Translations under genes and position numbers: made by a program
Part shown: one piece after another, positions 30,996 to 32,989 of the stretch
Numbering within the stretch: position 1 is the stretch's first letter
Layout of the letters: the number at the start of each line of letters is the position of its first letter
The notes under the pieces: model-generated
Seen by the model: only the letters and a program-made list of their open reading frames with translations
Database searches by the model: none
What the model was told of the DNA's origin: nothing
Assembly: GCA_947166335.1 (NCBI GenBank)
Contig: CAMVDS010000008.1
Location: forward strand, 1 to 32,989
Origin: an uncultured Mollicutes bacterium
GTDB taxonomy: Bacteria; Bacillota_I; Bacilli_A; Acholeplasmatales; JAEDCM01
DNA: 32,989 bases
Direction of reading: 5' to 3'

Positions 30996-31751
30996 ATGAA
31001 TAATATTATTAAAACTGAAAAATTATGTAAGTCATTTTCTAATAATGGATTACAACAACATGTACTTAAAAACTTAGATTTAGAAATTTATGAAGGAGAT
31101 TTCACGATTATAATGGGGGCAAGTGGTGCAGGTAAATCTACATTACTTTATGCTTTATCAGGAATGGATAAACCTACTTTAGGTAAGATCAATTTTAATG
31201 ATAATGAAATCACAGAAATGTCTATAGATGAATTAGCATACTTTAGAAGAAGTAATTGTGGATTTGTTTTCCAACAAACTTATCTAATTGATTCTATGAG
31301 TGTTTTAGACAATGTATTAGTATCAGGACTACTTGTAAATAAGAATAAAAAAGAAGTAGTAAAAAAAGCAAAAGCTATTTTACTAAGTGTAGATATTCCA
31401 GAAGAATTATGGAATAAGTTCCCTACACAACTATCTGGTGGCGAAGCACAAAGAGTAGGTATTGCTAGAGCACTTATTAATTCTCCAAAACTAGTATTTG
31501 CGGATGAACCAACAGGTGCCTTAAACTCTAAAACAGGTAAAGATGTACTTGATACATTAACTAACTGTAATAATAATGGACAATCCATTGTTATGGTTAC
31601 TCATGATATGTCTAGTGCAAGAAGAGGAAATAGAATTATATACTTAAAAGACGGCGAAATCGCTGGAGTATGCGATTTAGGCAAATATGTATCAGGTGAT
31701 AAAGAACGTCATCAAAAACTAAGAGATTTCTTAAATACAATGGGGTGGTAA
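30996..31751 (+). CDS. ABC transporter ATPase (MacB/BceA type)
   Basis: A 251-residue ATPase. Walker A is GASGAGKST (about 42-50), the Q-loop region is FVFQQTYLIDSMSVLDN, the signature is LSGGEAQR, Walker B is LVFADEPTGAL and the switch histidine is in MVTHDMSSA. The sequence pattern belongs to the MacB/LolD/BceA group, which couples to FtsX-like permeases. In Firmicutes such modules placed next to a two-component system sense and remove cell-wall-targeting antimicrobial peptides such as bacitracin or lantibiotics. AAGGAG lies upstream of the ATG and the phased repeats precede it. The permease begins one base after its stop. Confidence 0.93.
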   Translation: MNNIIKTEKLCKSFSNNGLQQHVLKNLDLEIYEGDFTIIMGASGAGKSTLLYALSGMDKPTLGKINFNDNEITEMSIDELAYFRRSNCGFVFQQTYLIDSMSVLDNVLVSGLLVNKNKKEVVKKAKAILLSVDIPEELWNKFPTQLSGGEAQRVGIARALINSPKLVFADEPTGALNSKTGKDVLDTLTNCNNNGQSIVMVTHDMSSARRGNRIIYLKDGEIAGVCDLGKYVSGDKERHQKLRDFLNTMGW

Positions 31752-31752
31752 T

Positions 31753-32989
31753 ATGAAGAGTGTATTACTAGCCAAATCAAACATAAGAAAGAATAAGGGT
31801 TTATCAATTTGTATATTACTATTAATTATGCTTGCTTCTATGTTTATTTGCCTATCATTTATTTTATCAAATGATTATTCTAAAAATGCAAGTAAAGAAG
31901 CTAAAAGATTAAACACTGGTAATGGTTACTTATATGGGTTTATTGACTGTAGTACAATTGATAAGACTTATATAGATTCTATATTATCTGTTCCTGAAGT
32001 TGTAGAATATGAATACACTGATATCTTAGGTTATCAAACTCCTGTAGAGTTTAGAGGAGGAACAGTAACTCCAAATGTATTGTTTGGAAATACTTCTATA
32101 TTTGATAAAACAATGGGTAAAACAGAGATCATAAAAGAAGATACTTCAATTACTGAAAACTATATCTATTTACCTTATCATATTCATACAGGTGGAGGAT
32201 TTAATATAGGTGATACATATACAATAGAATATCCTAATAAAACTTACACATTTAATATTAGAGGGTATATTCATAATATTGATGCTGGAAGCTACAATAT
32301 GAACTTATACCTATTTGTAGTTAGCGATGAAATGTATAATACAATCTTAGCTGACAATCCAGAAACAAAAGGGTTTGAAGTTGATATCAATTATAAAGAT
32401 GATATTGATATAGATATTTTTAATTCTAGATTAGAAAATAAAATTTATGTTGAAAAAGGAGCAAATGTAGGAAGCCATAGCCTTTCTATGACATTATCAA
32501 GTAGAACATTTATGTCGTCAATTTTCTTCGTGTCATTCTTACTTACAGCAGTAGTAGTAATTCTAATTGTATTATTAATGATATTTAATAATATATCAAA
32601 TTATGTAAAAGAAAACATGAAGAGCCTAGGAGCTTTAAAAGCTATGGGTTATACTTCAAAAGATTTAAGAAGAAGCCTATTAGTTCAATTTGGACTAATT
32701 ACAACTATATCAATAGTATTTGGTATAATATTTGGACATTTATTTATGAAAATATTATCGCCTATGTTAGTAGCTCAATCAGGTATTCCATATTGCACAA
32801 AGTTTAGTATCTTCGCAACTATATTAACAGTAGTAATTATTCCAGCATTTGTATTATTAATAACTTTATTATCAAGTAGAAAATTAAAGATAATTGAACC
32901 AATTGTAGCTCTAAGAGATGGTGTTGAAACTCATTCCTTTAAGAAAAATCATATCCCTCTTGATAAAACTAAATTTGGCTTAAATATGG
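31753..32989 (+). CDS. FtsX-like ABC transporter permease, 3' end outside the window
   Basis: A partial gene: 412 codons with an ATG start one base after the ATPase stop (GGTGGTAAT upstream) and no stop before the right edge. The first hydrophobic segment is at about residues 17-39, followed by an extracellular region of about 220 residues. Three more segments lie at about 258-284, 312-334 and 351-375. The motif VKENMKSLGALKAMGYTSKDL between helices 2 and 3 is the cytoplasmic coupling loop typical of FtsX/MacB/BceB permeases. Such BceB-like permeases usually have 8-10 helices in about 600-800 residues, so roughly half is present. It probably works with the ATPase at 30996 in antimicrobial peptide resistance or another envelope task. 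Confidence 0.9.
   Translation, partial: MKSVLLAKSNIRKNKGLSICILLLIMLASMFICLSFILSNDYSKNASKEAKRLNTGNGYLYGFIDCSTIDKTYIDSILSVPEVVEYEYTDILGYQTPVEFRGGTVTPNVLFGNTSIFDKTMGKTEIIKEDTSITENYIYLPYHIHTGGGFNIGDTYTIEYPNKTYTFNIRGYIHNIDAGSYNMNLYLFVVSDEMYNTILADNPETKGFEVDINYKDDIDIDIFNSRLENKIYVEKGANVGSHSLSMTLSSRTFMSSIFFVSFLLTAVVVILIVLLMIFNNISNYVKENMKSLGALKAMGYTSKDLRRSLLVQFGLITTISIVFGIIFGHLFMKILSPMLVAQSGIPYCTKFSIFATILTVVIIPAFVLLITLLSSRKLKIIEPIVALRDGVETHSFKKNHIPLDKTKFGLNM

Noticed and set aside
1..32989. Recoded genetic code (TGA as Trp), as in many AT-rich mollicute relatives.
   Set aside because: Conserved tryptophans are encoded by TGG, and TGA terminates genes at 14169-14171 and 29672-29674 at expected protein ends.

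Overview
The window is a compact, very AT-rich stretch (GC clearly below 35%) of a low-GC Gram-positive-type genome. TGG codes for Trp and TGA ends genes (for example at 14169-14171 and 29672-29674), so the standard code applies. Extended -10 promoters (TGATATAAT or TGTTATAAT), short leaders, AGGAGG-type ribosome sites and small hairpin terminators separate almost every transcription unit. Diaminopimelate dehydrogenase, CdaA, HflX, Hsp33, DusB and YebC together suggest an uncultured, probably gut-associated, Bacilli or related Firmicutes lineage. This assignment is inference.

Left part (1-7130): housekeeping and membrane genes. hslO (Hsp33) is divergent from dusB. A DrrAB-type ABC exporter follows, then an SMP-30/gluconolactonase-like enzyme convergent with hflX across a shared terminator that contains the hflX stop codon. 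cdaA (c-di-AMP synthase) is followed, where cdaR is usually found, by a previously easy-to-miss 59-residue membrane protein.

Middle part (7130-16600): a 1478-residue membrane-anchored protein built from about six degenerate repeats of roughly 175 residues; a small zinc-ribbon membrane protein; ddh followed without spacing by an ACT-domain protein; three tandem paralogous membrane proteins, each with its own promoter and terminator; and a cytoplasmic GH43-type glycosidase.

The most interesting block (16600-20813) is a four-gene operon: a ribbon-helix-helix regulator preceded by a perfect 19-bp palindrome over its promoter, an SPFH protein with three C-terminal zinc ribbons, a four-helix membrane protein with a helical tail, and a zinc-finger/TPR/TIR-domain protein with a C-terminal membrane anchor. 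This looks like a membrane-associated sensing or effector system under autoregulation. Its individual families are known, but the function of the combination is not known to me.

Right part (20815-32989): an RlmI-like rRNA methyltransferase, YebC, an LRR lipoprotein with a DUF2156-like acyltransferase, and a zinc-efflux operon (SmtB-type sensor, free HMA domain protein, P1B ATPase) with a good operator. A 26-codon remnant of a transglutaminase-like gene and an acidic-tailed single-pass membrane protein come next. The window ends in a two-component/ABC transporter module of the BceRS-BceAB type. The histidine kinase in this module carries an in-frame TAA in the middle of its ATPase domain, and phased TTTAAGA repeats precede both the regulator and the transporter. 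The FtsX-like permease runs off the right edge.
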